From: Candidatus Bathyarchaeota archaeon
Lineage (GTDB): Archaea; Thermoproteota; Bathyarchaeia; 40CM-2-53-6; RBG-13-38-9
Direction: 5' to 3'
Assembly: GCA_026015225.1 (NCBI GenBank)
Contig: JAOZGV010000079.1
Span: forward strand, 1 to 12,926
Length of the DNA: 12,926 bases
Part shown: piece by piece, positions 1-6,581 of the stretch
How positions within the stretch are numbered: position 1 is the first letter of the stretch
Layout: every line of letters begins with the position of its first letter
The notes under the pieces: generated by a model
What the model saw: only the letters and a program-made list of their open reading frames with translations
What the model was told of the DNA's origin: nothing
The model's database searches: none
Made by a program: the position numbers and the translations under genes

Positions 1-33
1 TATAGTAGAAAATAACTCATAAAATCTTAGATC

Positions 34-733
34 TCAAGAGGAATTAGAAGATTCAAAATCGCTCAATTCACGATATTCAAATTTCCTAATAGTCGCCCAA
101 GATTTTCTCGCAAAGGGAGGAGCCTTTCCAAATTTTTTTATCCACTCTCTGATAAATTTTTTTGTCTTTTGATCAGATGGATATCCCGATCCAAAGTTCC
201 CATACCTTGTCCTAAGCTCCGATATTATTTCATCCCTCTTTACTTTAGCAAGTATTGAGGCTGCAGAGACTGTTGGATATTTAGTATCTGCTTTATGTTC
301 AGCGATTATTTTTATATCCATCTTGTAATTCCGGCATATATTGAAAGCAAATCTTTCAGCAATTTGTCCAACTGCATCCACATAAACAATATCGGGTTTA
401 AGCTTGGAGATCAAATCAGCCATAGTCTTTGCTTCTAAAAAGTTCAACTTCTTACCCATTCTAACAGCTTTGTCAATATCTTCTGGAGATAAAATTGAAT
501 AGGCGTAATTCTTGGAGATCTTCTTTATATGGGGCTCTATTCTTTCTCTTTGATTAGATGTCAGAAGTTTTGAATCTTTAACGCCAATTTTCTCCAAAGA
601 GTTTGATCTATCATCCTCTAATGTTATTCCAGCTATGACTAGAGGGCCTATTAATGAGCCTTTAGGGAAAATAGACAAATTATAAAGACTTTCTCCCCGC
701 CTCATCTATGCCGCAAATTATCAATCGAATCAA
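34..733 (-). CDS. rnhB: Ribonuclease HII, frame split by a 31-nt insertion
   Basis: RNase HII cleaves the RNA strand of RNA-DNA hybrids and starts removal of ribonucleotides from DNA, using a DEDD metal site. The long frame (34-705) holds most of the protein: GSLIGPLVIAG, the YVDA aspartate, IIAEHKADTKYP, SAASILAKVKRDE and a GSGYPSD motif. Its first 15 residues (MRRGESLYNLSIFPK) do not fit the family. The missing N-terminus lies in another frame: a TTG at 733-731 opens MIRLIICGIDEAGR, containing the catalytic Asp and Glu (706-701), and this frame stops at 682-680. Removing 691-661 joins GIDEAGR exactly to GSLIGPL and gives a 222-residue enzyme of normal length. A TAG at 736-734 limits the start to TTG. 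It lies 58 nt downstream of the THEP1 gene on the same strand. Identity is certain. Whether active protein is made (splicing, recoding) or the gene is dead is unknown; the ATG at 705 alone would yield a protein without the first two catalytic residues. Confidence 0.9.
661..691 (-). other. 31-nt out-of-frame insertion in the RNase HII active-site motif
   Basis: Read on the minus strand, the codons for G-I-D-E-A-G-R end at 692 and the codons for G-S-L-I-G-P-L begin at 660. The 31 nt between them have no counterpart in the family. The length is 3n+1, so the frame changes, and the upstream frame meets TAA at 682-680. One A of microhomology makes the borders ambiguous by 1 nt. AAAG occurs near both ends, but deletion between these copies would remove 29 nt and would not restore the frame. 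The segment is about 23% G+C. Intron, recoding signal, mutation and assembly error all remain possible. Confidence 0.8.
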
Positions 734-791
734 CTATTTCATTTAACAGAATTTGAGTCTAAAACAACTAATCCCTTCTTGGAGATAATTT

Positions 792-1334
792 CTAAATTAA
801 GTTAATTATTTTTGAACTTATATCATTATGTATATAATCACGATTCTCAAAATTTATTGTTATTATACTAATTTTATCCATTGTTCTGATTTCATCTAAG
901 AGAGAATGTTTAGATTTTCTATGAATCGATCCCAATAAAGGCTTATCGCTATTGATAGCTTTTCTAACAGCATTAACAAAATTATTACTAAAAAGTTCCA
1001 TAGGTCCTATCTCATCTATCACTATTAAATTAATTTTAGGATTAATCAAAGAATTCTGTATTGCTCCTACTCCAATGGCGTCTAAATCATTCATATTTAC
1101 GAAGTATTTTCCGATCCTTGGACCCCTACAAATTTCTTTATGAGCCAACCATCCCTTTCTGCCTGTGTTCAGATCCTCTAATTCAAACCCGATTCTTACC
1201 CCCCTTTCTTTGACTTCCCTACTAACCATTCCCCCAACTTCATAACCTGCGCCTCTAATTGAATTTACAATCTTTAAGATAATTGAGGTTTTACCCACAC
1301 CTGGTGCTCCGGTTAGGAAAAAAGATCGAATCAA
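792..1334 (-). CDS. THEP1-family nucleoside-triphosphatase
   Basis: A P-loop NTPase of the THEP1/NTPCR family (Aquifex THEP1, human NTPCR), 180 residues, the usual size. These enzymes hydrolyse ATP, GTP and other NTPs; the cellular role is poorly defined. Walker A is at residues 9-16 (GAPGVGKT), Walker B at 101-109 (INLIVIDEI) followed by the family's GPMEL, and the basic segment IHRKSKHSLLDEI is at 137-149. The start is TTG (1334-1332). An in-frame TAA 9 nt upstream excludes a longer form, and the N-terminus MIRSFFLTG matches the family. No Shine-Dalgarno sequence is visible, so the transcript may be leaderless. It is divergent from trm1 and probably cotranscribed with the RNase HII gene behind it. 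Both genes begin with the same nine bases, TTGATTCGA, which may be coincidence. Confidence 0.93.
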   Translation of the reverse strand: MIRSFFLTGAPGVGKTSIILKIVNSIRGAGYEVGGMVSREVKERGVRIGFELEDLNTGRKGWLAHKEICRGPRIGKYFVNMNDLDAIGVGAIQNSLINPKINLIVIDEIGPMELFSNNFVNAVRKAINSDKPLLGSIHRKSKHSLLDEIRTMDKISIITINFENRDYIHNDISSKIINLI

Positions 1335-1438
1335 ATTTACTTACGCCTTTTTAATGAAGTTATATGGATATCTAATTCTTTATTTTAAGAATTCATTTAA
1401 TAAATTTGAGTGAACAACAACTTTTGGAGGAATTTCCA
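1335..1438. promoter_or_regulatory. Divergent promoter region, THEP1 / trm1
   Basis: This 104-nt AT-rich segment must hold the promoters for THEP1 (minus) and trm1 (plus). On the minus strand a TATA-like CTTAAAATAA near 1378-1387 lies about 45-55 nt from the THEP1 TTG. On the plus strand the TTTAATAAATTT near 1396-1407 lies about 30-40 nt from the trm1 ATG. Bases 1426-1430 are GGAGG, a strong ribosome binding site 8 nt before ATG 1439. It decides the trm1 start against the upstream in-frame TTG at 1406. The TATA assignments are by eye; the ribosome binding site is clear. Confidence 0.4.
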
Positions 1439-2623
1439 ATGAAATTGGTTTCGAAGCATGAGGGTTTTGCTGAACTATTAGTTCCTGAAAAAATTGAAGA
1501 GGATGGAAAAATAAGGAAGGCTGAAGTGTTTTATAATCCCGTGATGGAAATCGAGAGGGATATCTCAATCTTAGCTTTTCAATCCTATCAGAAGGAAATT
1601 GGAAAGAATATAAAAATTTGCGATCTAATGACCGGTTGTGGCGCCAGAGGTGTAAGATATGCTTTAGAGATCAAAGGGATTGAAAAAGTTATTATTAACG
1701 ACTTAAATCCATCAGCAATTAGCTTGGCAAAAAGGAATGTTATTCGTAATAAAATTGATAAAAAAGTGAGCCTAAAATGCTTTGACTCCAATGTCATTTT
1801 AAATATGTATGCGATACCTAGAAACAGATTCGACATTATTGATATTGATCCTTTTGGATCTCCTGCTCCTTATCTTGATTCTGCTGTAAGAGCGATTAAA
1901 AATGGTGGGCTTCTAGCTATCACGGCAACTGATTTAGCGCCTTTATGCGGAGCTAAACCTATAGCTTGTAGGAGAAAGTATGGAGGAAAGCCATTAAGAA
2001 CTGAATATTGTCATGAGATTGGGGCCCGTATACTTATAGGATCCTTGGTGTCAATTGCTGCAAGAAATGATTTAGCAATTAAAATTCTATTATGTTATCA
2101 TTCACATCACTTTACCAGAGTCTATGCATCAATAAACCGAGGAATCTTAGCTGCAAACAAATGTCTTAAAGAGATGGGTTATATTGCACATTGTTTTGAT
2201 TGCTTAAATCGAGAAATATTCGATAAATTGAGTAAAATTAAATCTTCCTGCAATGTTTGTGGGAAGAAATTTAGTTTTGCTGGCCCTTTATGGCTAGAAG
2301 AGTTATACGACAAGGATTTCTGTCGAATTATGCTTGATGAGTTAGAGAAAAGGAGTTTTAATAGAAAGTTTGAAGCTCAAAAAATTTTACGCGAAATTTT
2401 AGTTGAAAAACAAGAGTGCCTTCTTTTTTATGCAGTAGACAAAATATGTAGTAAATTAAAAATTAAGACTATTTCTGTGAAAGAAGTTATTAAGGAATTG
2501 GAACTTAGAGGATTTGAAAATTCCATAACACATTTCCATAAAGCTGGTTTCAGGACTAATGCAAAAATTTTTGAATTAAAGTCGATTTTGAAAGAATTGT
2601 CAATGAGAAGAGCCCAGAAATAG
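1439..2623 (+). CDS. trm1: tRNA (guanine(26)-N2)-dimethyltransferase Trm1
   Basis: SAM-dependent enzyme that makes N2,N2-dimethylguanosine at position 26 of tRNAs. From ATG 1439 it has 394 residues, the family size. The N-terminus reads MKLVSKHEGFAELLVPEKI, like archaeal Trm1, then VFYNPVMEIERDIS. The SAM-binding loop DLMTGCGARG is at about 62-71, and the catalytic DIDPFGSPAPYLDSA at about 135-149, followed by TATDLAPLCG. A C-terminal zinc site of four cysteines (252, 255, 271, 274) precedes the family segment GPLWLEELYD. An in-frame TTG at 1406 would add 11 residues, but GGAGG at 1426-1430 with 8-nt spacing favours ATG 1439. It is divergent from THEP1, and 96 nt separate it from the cyclase gene on the same strand. 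Confidence 0.96.
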   Translation: MKLVSKHEGFAELLVPEKIEEDGKIRKAEVFYNPVMEIERDISILAFQSYQKEIGKNIKICDLMTGCGARGVRYALEIKGIEKVIINDLNPSAISLAKRNVIRNKIDKKVSLKCFDSNVILNMYAIPRNRFDIIDIDPFGSPAPYLDSAVRAIKNGGLLAITATDLAPLCGAKPIACRRKYGGKPLRTEYCHEIGARILIGSLVSIAARNDLAIKILLCYHSHHFTRVYASINRGILAANKCLKEMGYIAHCFDCLNREIFDKLSKIKSSCNVCGKKFSFAGPLWLEELYDKDFCRIMLDELEKRSFNRKFEAQKILREILVEKQECLLFYAVDKICSKLKIKTISVKEVIKELELRGFENSITHFHKAGFRTNAKIFELKSILKELSMRRAQK

Positions 2624-2719
2624 CATTTTAGAATTTGAAGTAAACGTTGTTAATTAAATTACACTGTCGAAAACTTTTTGAAAAAACTGAGTCAAATTAT
2701 ATTCGGATGAGATGGTAAT

Positions 2720-3427
2720 ATGGTTAAAATAATTGATCTGAGTCAGAGTCTAACACATAAAGACCGGTTTGGACAACATCCAGCACATCCTGTCCCTTAC
2801 ATCTTCCCTTATATAAGCCATGAAGAATCTGCTGAAGAATTAAATGATGTTTCATATACAACAGAATGGTTGAATATAAATTCCCATAGTGGAACTCATG
2901 TTGATACTCCAAAACATTTTGATCCTAGTACAGAGGCGATTACTACCGATGAAATTCAGTTAGATCTATTCTATGGACCAGCTGTTTGTATAGATCTAAG
3001 TCATAAAAAGCCAAAAACTTGGATAACTCCAGAAAATCTTGAGGAGGCCTGTAGAAAAAGTAACTTAGAAATTAAAAAAGGAGAAATTGTCTTGCTCTAT
3101 ACCGGGCATTGGAATAGAACTCATGGAACGTCAGAATACCCCTCAGGAAATCCCGGTTTGACTAAAGAGGCTTGTTTATGGTTATATGATAAAGGAGTCA
3201 AATCATTTGGAATTGATGCTGTTACTCCCGACAATCCTATTGATCAAAGCGAGAATAAGATCTTTCCCTGTCATGAGACCCTTAGAGATAAAAAATTTAT
3301 ACATTTTGAAAATCTTGCCAACCTTGATAAAGTCGTAGGAAAGAGATTTACCTTTGCTGGTTTTCCATTAAAGCTTAAAGGTTGTGGAGGAGCTCCAATA
3401 AGAGCTGTAGCAATTTTAGAAGAGTAA
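2720..3427 (+). CDS. Cyclase-family metal-dependent hydrolase (KynB-like)
   Basis: Member of the cyclase family (PF04199), which includes bacterial kynurenine formamidase and isatin hydrolase. These are Zn- or Mn-dependent hydrolases of amide or lactam bonds. At 235 residues the length is typical. The metal-binding signature is intact at residues 55-67 (SHSGTHVDTPKHF), with likely ligands H56, H60, D62 and H66. Other family features are DLSQSLTHK near the N-terminus, the LLYTGHW strand, FGIDAVTPDNP, and the GCGGAPIRAVAI C-terminus. ATG 2720 has only a weak upstream GAGATGG. A TATA-like TTAATTAAATTA at 2650-2661 could drive it from the trm1 spacer. The gene faces the aminotransferase tail to tail. 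The substrate cannot be read from the sequence; N-formylkynurenine, another amide or a lactam are all possible. Confidence 0.88.
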   Translation: MVKIIDLSQSLTHKDRFGQHPAHPVPYIFPYISHEESAEELNDVSYTTEWLNINSHSGTHVDTPKHFDPSTEAITTDEIQLDLFYGPAVCIDLSHKKPKTWITPENLEEACRKSNLEIKKGEIVLLYTGHWNRTHGTSEYPSGNPGLTKEACLWLYDKGVKSFGIDAVTPDNPIDQSENKIFPCHETLRDKKFIHFENLANLDKVVGKRFTFAGFPLKLKGCGGAPIRAVAILEE

Positions 3428-3436
3428 TAATATTAG

Positions 3437-3458
3437 ATATGATGTTCAGAAATCATAT
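3437..3458. terminator. Inverted repeat between convergent genes
   Basis: ATATGAT (3437-3443) and ATCATAT (3452-3458) form a perfect 7-bp inverted repeat around an 8-nt loop. They lie in the 65-bp spacer between the convergent cyclase and aminotransferase genes, so the stem would form in both transcripts. There is no clear T-run after it, so a terminator or 3'-end stabilising role is inference from position. Confidence 0.35.
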
Positions 3459-3492
3459 ACTAAACATTGCGTAAACTTGCGCATTTCAAGTT

Positions 3493-4833
3493 CTACGGAG
3501 GATGCTTCTTTTCAACTATCTTAATTGTCTCACCTAGAATTGAGACCAATTCATCTATTTGTTCTTGTGCTATGATAAATGGTGGCGTTAGTAATATATG
3601 ATCGCCAACTATACCATCTGCGGTACCTGAACCTGGATAAACAATAGCTCCTCGTTCCATAGCTTCCTTAGTTACCTTGTGACATATTCCAATTTCCGGA
3701 GCGTATGGTTCTTTGTTTTCCTTGTCTTTAACGAATTCAACTCCAATCATCAATCCTAAACCCCTGACATCTCCAATGATCGAGGACTCTTCTTGAAGTT
3801 CTTTTAGAAGCTTAGTTAGATATTCTCCTGCGTCTCTACATTTTTCAACTAAATTATTTGAGGCAATGTATTTTAAGACCGATGAACCAACAGTACAAGA
3901 AATTGGATTTGCACTGAAAGTGTGAAGACCAACCAAATTTGATTTATTTCGAATAAATTGTTCCATTATAGCCTCCTTAACTATAACCGCTCCTAACGGC
4001 GTGTAACCTCCGCTTAATCCTTTTGCTGTCGTCATGATATCGGGCGATACTTTCCAATGCTCAATGCAGAACCACTTTCCAGTTCTTCCCACACCAGTTT
4101 GGACTTCATCAATTATGAGTGTTAAATCATACTTGTCGCAAATTTCTCTAATTATTGGGTAATATTCTATTGGAGGGACTGTAGCACCCGTTGTTGCGCC
4201 GACAATAGGTTCGGCAATAAAAGCCGCGACGTGGTCTTTCCCCTCTTGTTTAATTACTCTCTCAAGGAATTGAGCACAATCTATGTCGCAATTAGGATAT
4301 TCTTTATTGAACCAGCAACGATAACAATATGCCGGAGGAATGTGTGGCATATCTTTCAATAAAGGAATGTATTTACTGCGTCTGAATGTATGGCCTCCGA
4401 CAGCTAAAGCGCCAAGCGTATTTCCAAAGTAACTTTGCCATCTGGTTATTACTTTATACTTTGAAGGTGTTCCTTTTTCAAGTTGAAATTGACGAGCTAT
4501 TTTCACGGCATTTTCAGTTGCCTCGGATCCACTATTAACGAACCAAGTAGTTTTTAGACCATCAGGGGATAATTTAGCTATTTCTTTAGCTAACCTTTCG
4601 GCTGGTTCATTTGAAAATAAATGCATAGGTACAAAAGATACTTTCTTGGTTTGGCCTAAAATATCGTTTATAATTTGTTCAACACGATGCCCAATAGGAA
4701 CAGAGGCATTAGAACCGCCTGTTGCATCCAAGTACTTTTTTCCATTCTCATCAAAAATATAAACCCCTTCGCCTTTAACAATCCTAATATGTTCTCTAAA
4801 CAGATCATTATAAAACATGTAGGGGATTTTCAT
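3493..4833 (-). CDS. Class III PLP-dependent aminotransferase
   Basis: Fold-type I, class III aminotransferase (omega-amino acid, GABA or 2,2-dialkylglycine type). It transfers an amino group from an amine or omega-amino acid to a keto acid. The landmarks, numbered from the in-frame TTG at 4860, are VNSGSEATENAVKIAR (108-123), LIIDEVQTGVGRTG (248-261) with the PLP-pairing Asp251, and TTAKGLSGGYTPLG (277-290) with PLP-binding Lys280. An unusual segment at about 176-197 holds C179, C182, C191 and C195, a known feature of one aminotransferase subgroup. I choose ATG 4833 (MKIPYMFYNDLFREH) over TTG 4860, which would add nine residues; neither has a convincing ribosome binding site. The 71-bp upstream spacer contains an isolated GC-rich dyad (AGCGTACGCGCT, 4898-4909), a possible operator. 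Substrate unknown; it need not work with the convergent cyclase. Confidence 0.92.
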   Translation of the reverse strand: MKIPYMFYNDLFREHIRIVKGEGVYIFDENGKKYLDATGGSNASVPIGHRVEQIINDILGQTKKVSFVPMHLFSNEPAERLAKEIAKLSPDGLKTTWFVNSGSEATENAVKIARQFQLEKGTPSKYKVITRWQSYFGNTLGALAVGGHTFRRSKYIPLLKDMPHIPPAYCYRCWFNKEYPNCDIDCAQFLERVIKQEGKDHVAAFIAEPIVGATTGATVPPIEYYPIIREICDKYDLTLIIDEVQTGVGRTGKWFCIEHWKVSPDIMTTAKGLSGGYTPLGAVIVKEAIMEQFIRNKSNLVGLHTFSANPISCTVGSSVLKYIASNNLVEKCRDAGEYLTKLLKELQEESSIIGDVRGLGLMIGVEFVKDKENKEPYAPEIGICHKVTKEAMERGAIVYPGSGTADGIVGDHILLTPPFIIAQEQIDELVSILGETIKIVEKKHPP

Positions 4834-4931
4834 CACAGCTGCCAACCTTAAGTCTGACAATAATCTACTAATTAAAATTTCATTTAATAATTTATTAAGC
4901 GTACGCGCTAGTTTCTAAAAGAAATCAACCA

Positions 4932-5939
4932 TTATTGACGAGATTTTAATGGATATCTCCTTAGTTTCAAAATGGCTAAAAGGATAATTAAAACGATCAG
5001 CAATCCAATTATTATGTATTCTACATGCAACTTTTCAATTATTTTTTCAGCTCCAGATTCTTCGCTTGTAGTTCTTCTTGCAGTAATCTCTTCTGTTTTA
5101 GTAGCGGTATAAGTGGGAATTGTAGTCGTACTCGTGCCAGAGTTGGGTTTTGGGAGATCGGTTATATTGATTGCTGATGTGGTCGTGAGTGTGGACTCTG
5201 ATTCATCTTCAATTTGGACCAAAGTCTTATTAGAGTATCCTAATTCAGCCCAAAGGTCAGGATTATCAAGCTTATCAATTTCAATAAGCGGATAACATGC
5301 CCCGGTCTCTCGACCTAGACTAATAGCAAAAATTAGAAAACCTATAGTTTCCGATTCAAATTCGGATTTTGGAATTTTAAATTCCCATATCATATGGGGA
5401 TCTGTAGAGTAAGGATCATTCTCCGCATCATTTGTTGAGCGTACTAAAAAGCCTTCTGGTTCTAGTTCCCAATCCAATTTTGTGATTAGAGTCCAATCTA
5501 GATCGGAAAGATCTTCTAGGATTCTATCTCCAGTACCCCAGACCCTTACCGTTAAGGCAGATTCTTCGGACATATATATATTTCCTAAAAAGTAGTCATC
5601 TTTTTGCATGATGTCCCCCCCATCATTTTCGGTATCGATCATAATTCCAGCAGCGTCTCTTTCCTGAGGTTTTATCAATGTAACGTAATCTATTAGTAAA
5701 AAAAGCGATTCATCATCATGTTTTATCCTAAAATATGCTTTACCTGAGTTTGAAACAAATCTAAGTTCTTCACTTATAGCGTCATTCCATTCATCATTTG
5801 AGGTCCATTTCCCGTCTATAGTTACCGTATTCTCTAACTTAGGACACATAATTTCCTCGTTACAATTTACATTAACAAAATTACTAGATGCAACCAAAAT
5901 GATTAGAGTAAATAAAGAAACGTAGATTATTTTCTTCAT
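4932..5939 (-). CDS. Secreted, membrane-anchored CBM9/DOMON-like protein
   Basis: A predicted cell-surface protein of about 335 residues. An N-terminal signal peptide (MKKIIYVSLFTLIILVASS) is followed by a beta-rich region. This starts with TVTIDGKWTSNDEWNDA, the usual opening of CBM9/DOMON-like domains (IDG..d..EW..a), and includes a GIMIDTENDGGD stretch and a WEFKIPKSEF strand. A Ser/Thr-rich linker of about 50 residues, probably a glycosylated stalk, leads to one C-terminal transmembrane helix (YIIIGLLIVLIILLAIL) and a basic tail. The protein is therefore anchored at its C-terminus with the domain outside. DOMON-type domains bind sugars or haem; the ligand here is unknown. ATG 5939 is preferred. 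GTG 5951 would add four residues (MDHQ) before the signal peptide. The promoter must lie in the AT-rich sequence upstream, at the edge of the 5952-7096 island. Confidence 0.75.
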   Translation of the reverse strand: MKKIIYVSLFTLIILVASSNFVNVNCNEEIMCPKLENTVTIDGKWTSNDEWNDAISEELRFVSNSGKAYFRIKHDDESLFLLIDYVTLIKPQERDAAGIMIDTENDGGDIMQKDDYFLGNIYMSEESALTVRVWGTGDRILEDLSDLDWTLITKLDWELEPEGFLVRSTNDAENDPYSTDPHMIWEFKIPKSEFESETIGFLIFAISLGRETGACYPLIEIDKLDNPDLWAELGYSNKTLVQIEDESESTLTTTSAINITDLPKPNSGTSTTTIPTYTATKTEEITARRTTSEESGAEKIIEKLHVEYIIIGLLIVLIILLAILKLRRYPLKSRQ

Positions 5940-5964
5940 TTGATGATCCACAATTTTATTTAAT

Positions 5965-5977
5965 ATAATATGCTGAT
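5965..5977 (+). repeat. 13-bp direct repeat, left copy
   Basis: ATAATATGCTGAT occurs here and again, identical and in the same orientation, at 7083-7095. The two copies enclose the 1.1-kb island of broken genes. It could be a target-site duplication or recombination scar, but AT-rich 13-mers also recur by chance in a window of this size. Confidence 0.4.
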
Positions 5978-6021
5978 TTAGTTAACGAAAACGTCAAGTA
6001 TATATTTTTCAAATTATTTTC

Positions 6022-6174
6022 CTATTTTTCAGCTTTCTCTCGATCTTTTCTAACGAGATCAAATATATATTCTGCAACCGAATTGTGATCTAGCGTTTTT
6101 GCTCTATATTGTGCCCAATTCCATAGATATTTGTCAATGATGAATATATTAGTTCTTGGGTATTTCTAATTCAC
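6022..6174 (-). pseudogene. Ribbon-helix-helix-like gene with premature TAG
   Basis: Too short to be obvious, this minus-strand frame is protein-like over 47 codons (6165-6022) and ends in TAG at 6024-6022. It starts KYPRTNIFIIDKYLWNWAQ, continues YRAKTLDHNSVAEYIFDL and ends VRKDREKAEK. A short strand (IFIID), a helix, an N-S turn and a second helix with AEYI is the layout of ribbon-helix-helix (CopG/Arc-like) DNA-binding proteins, often antitoxins or small repressors. The only thing between it and a GTG start (6174-6172) is one in-frame TAG at 6168-6166 (codon 3); no ATG, GTG or TTG follows that stop. Another reading is a 1-nt frameshift, since the next frame reads LEIP just before. I see no ribosome binding site. 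Most likely a recently inactivated gene. The assignment rests on pattern only. Confidence 0.45.
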
Positions 6175-6203
6175 GTGCACACGCTACATAGTATTACTCT
6201 TAA

Positions 6204-6283
6204 AATCCTTAGGAGGTAATTATCTTGATGATTTCTACCTATATTGATTTTCTAAATTTACTATAATTTCTGGACAATCTTAG
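6204..6283 (+). repeat. Diverged ~80-nt direct repeat, copy A
   Basis: This stretch resembles 6936-7019 in the same orientation, with about three quarters of bases matching by eye. Shared landmarks, in order: CCTTAGGAGGT (copy B CCTAAGGGGGT), ATGATTT, ATTTCTA, AAATTTAC, ATAATTTCT and CTTAG. In both copies a purine-rich Shine-Dalgarno-like run precedes an ATG and a very short hydrophobic frame, here MISTYIDFLNLL (6228-6266). The flanking 6175-6203 and 6284-6337 hold no gene I can support. Confidence 0.5.
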
Positions 6284-6337
6284 GAAGAGTGTAGTATTGA
6301 GTGGAGAATGAAGTTCTGAATAATAAAAAAAGAAGAG

Positions 6338-6523
6338 TTAGTCTTTACGCCATCTTCTAATAGCAAAGATTGAAGATATAGCTCCTATAAGACCGAATAA
6401 TGCTATATAAAGAACAAATATGCCGAGCTTATTAATGGATATATATACACCACCTATAGCGTTTGGTAAGGCGACAAATAATCCTCCTCAGAAAAATAGA
6501 ACAATATTTTTCAACTTCAACAT
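6338..6523 (-). pseudogene. Remnant of a membrane-anchored protein, in-frame TGA
   Basis: On the minus strand an open stretch ends at TAA 6340-6338 with a clear C-terminal membrane anchor: ALPNAIGGVYISINKLG, a hydrophobic helix (IFVLYIALFGLIGAISSIF), then the basic tail AIRRWRKD. This resembles the 'GG-x-V-PV-K-x-LLAPYI plus helix plus KRRK' endings I associate with surface proteins of Bathyarchaeia. The anchor frame has no ATG, GTG or TTG after a TGA at 6490-6488. Eleven codons before that TGA lies an ATG (6523) followed by MLKLKNIVLFF, which looks like the start of a signal or membrane segment. So either this is a 61-residue membrane protein broken by one TGA at codon 12, or the last ~50 codons of a large surface protein whose body is deleted. 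TGA is a normal stop here (RNase HII ends with it). Confidence 0.5.
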
Positions 6524-6581
6524 TCCAATTCAAACATCAGGTTTTTTTAAAACAATAATGAATAATATAATAGGTGAAATT

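Noticed and set aside
640..733. Canonical bulge-helix-bulge intron in rnhB
   Set aside because: I tried the exact 31-nt borders and 28-nt variants. A 4-bp central helix with 3-nt bulges (GUCU/AGGC) exists for one 28-nt variant, but the flanking helices are absent, so I do not claim a splice motif.
2724..2912. Antisense open frames inside known genes (for example within cyclase, trm1, cysS and tfb)
   Set aside because: They shadow well-supported genes, lack ribosome binding sites and show no family features.
3428..4931. Cyclase and aminotransferase as one amino-acid degradation pathway
   Set aside because: They are convergent, not in an operon, and neither substrate can be read from the sequence.
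5941..5976. C/D box guide RNA (TGATGA ... CTGA)
   Set aside because: The boxes are 26 nt apart without internal C'/D' boxes or a terminal stem, and they overlap the start region of the CBM9-like gene.
6022..6523. Recoding of TAG as pyrrolysine and TGA as selenocysteine or tryptophan in the two small frames
   Set aside because: No pyrrolysine or selenocysteine system or SECIS-like element is visible, TAG and TGA both end intact genes in the window, and simple decay explains both stops.
6420..6581. Longer start for the orphan gene (54 extra residues)
   Set aside because: The extension has no ribosome binding site, is low in complexity and lies antisense to the membrane-anchor remnant; AGGTGA before ATG 6582 gives a better start.
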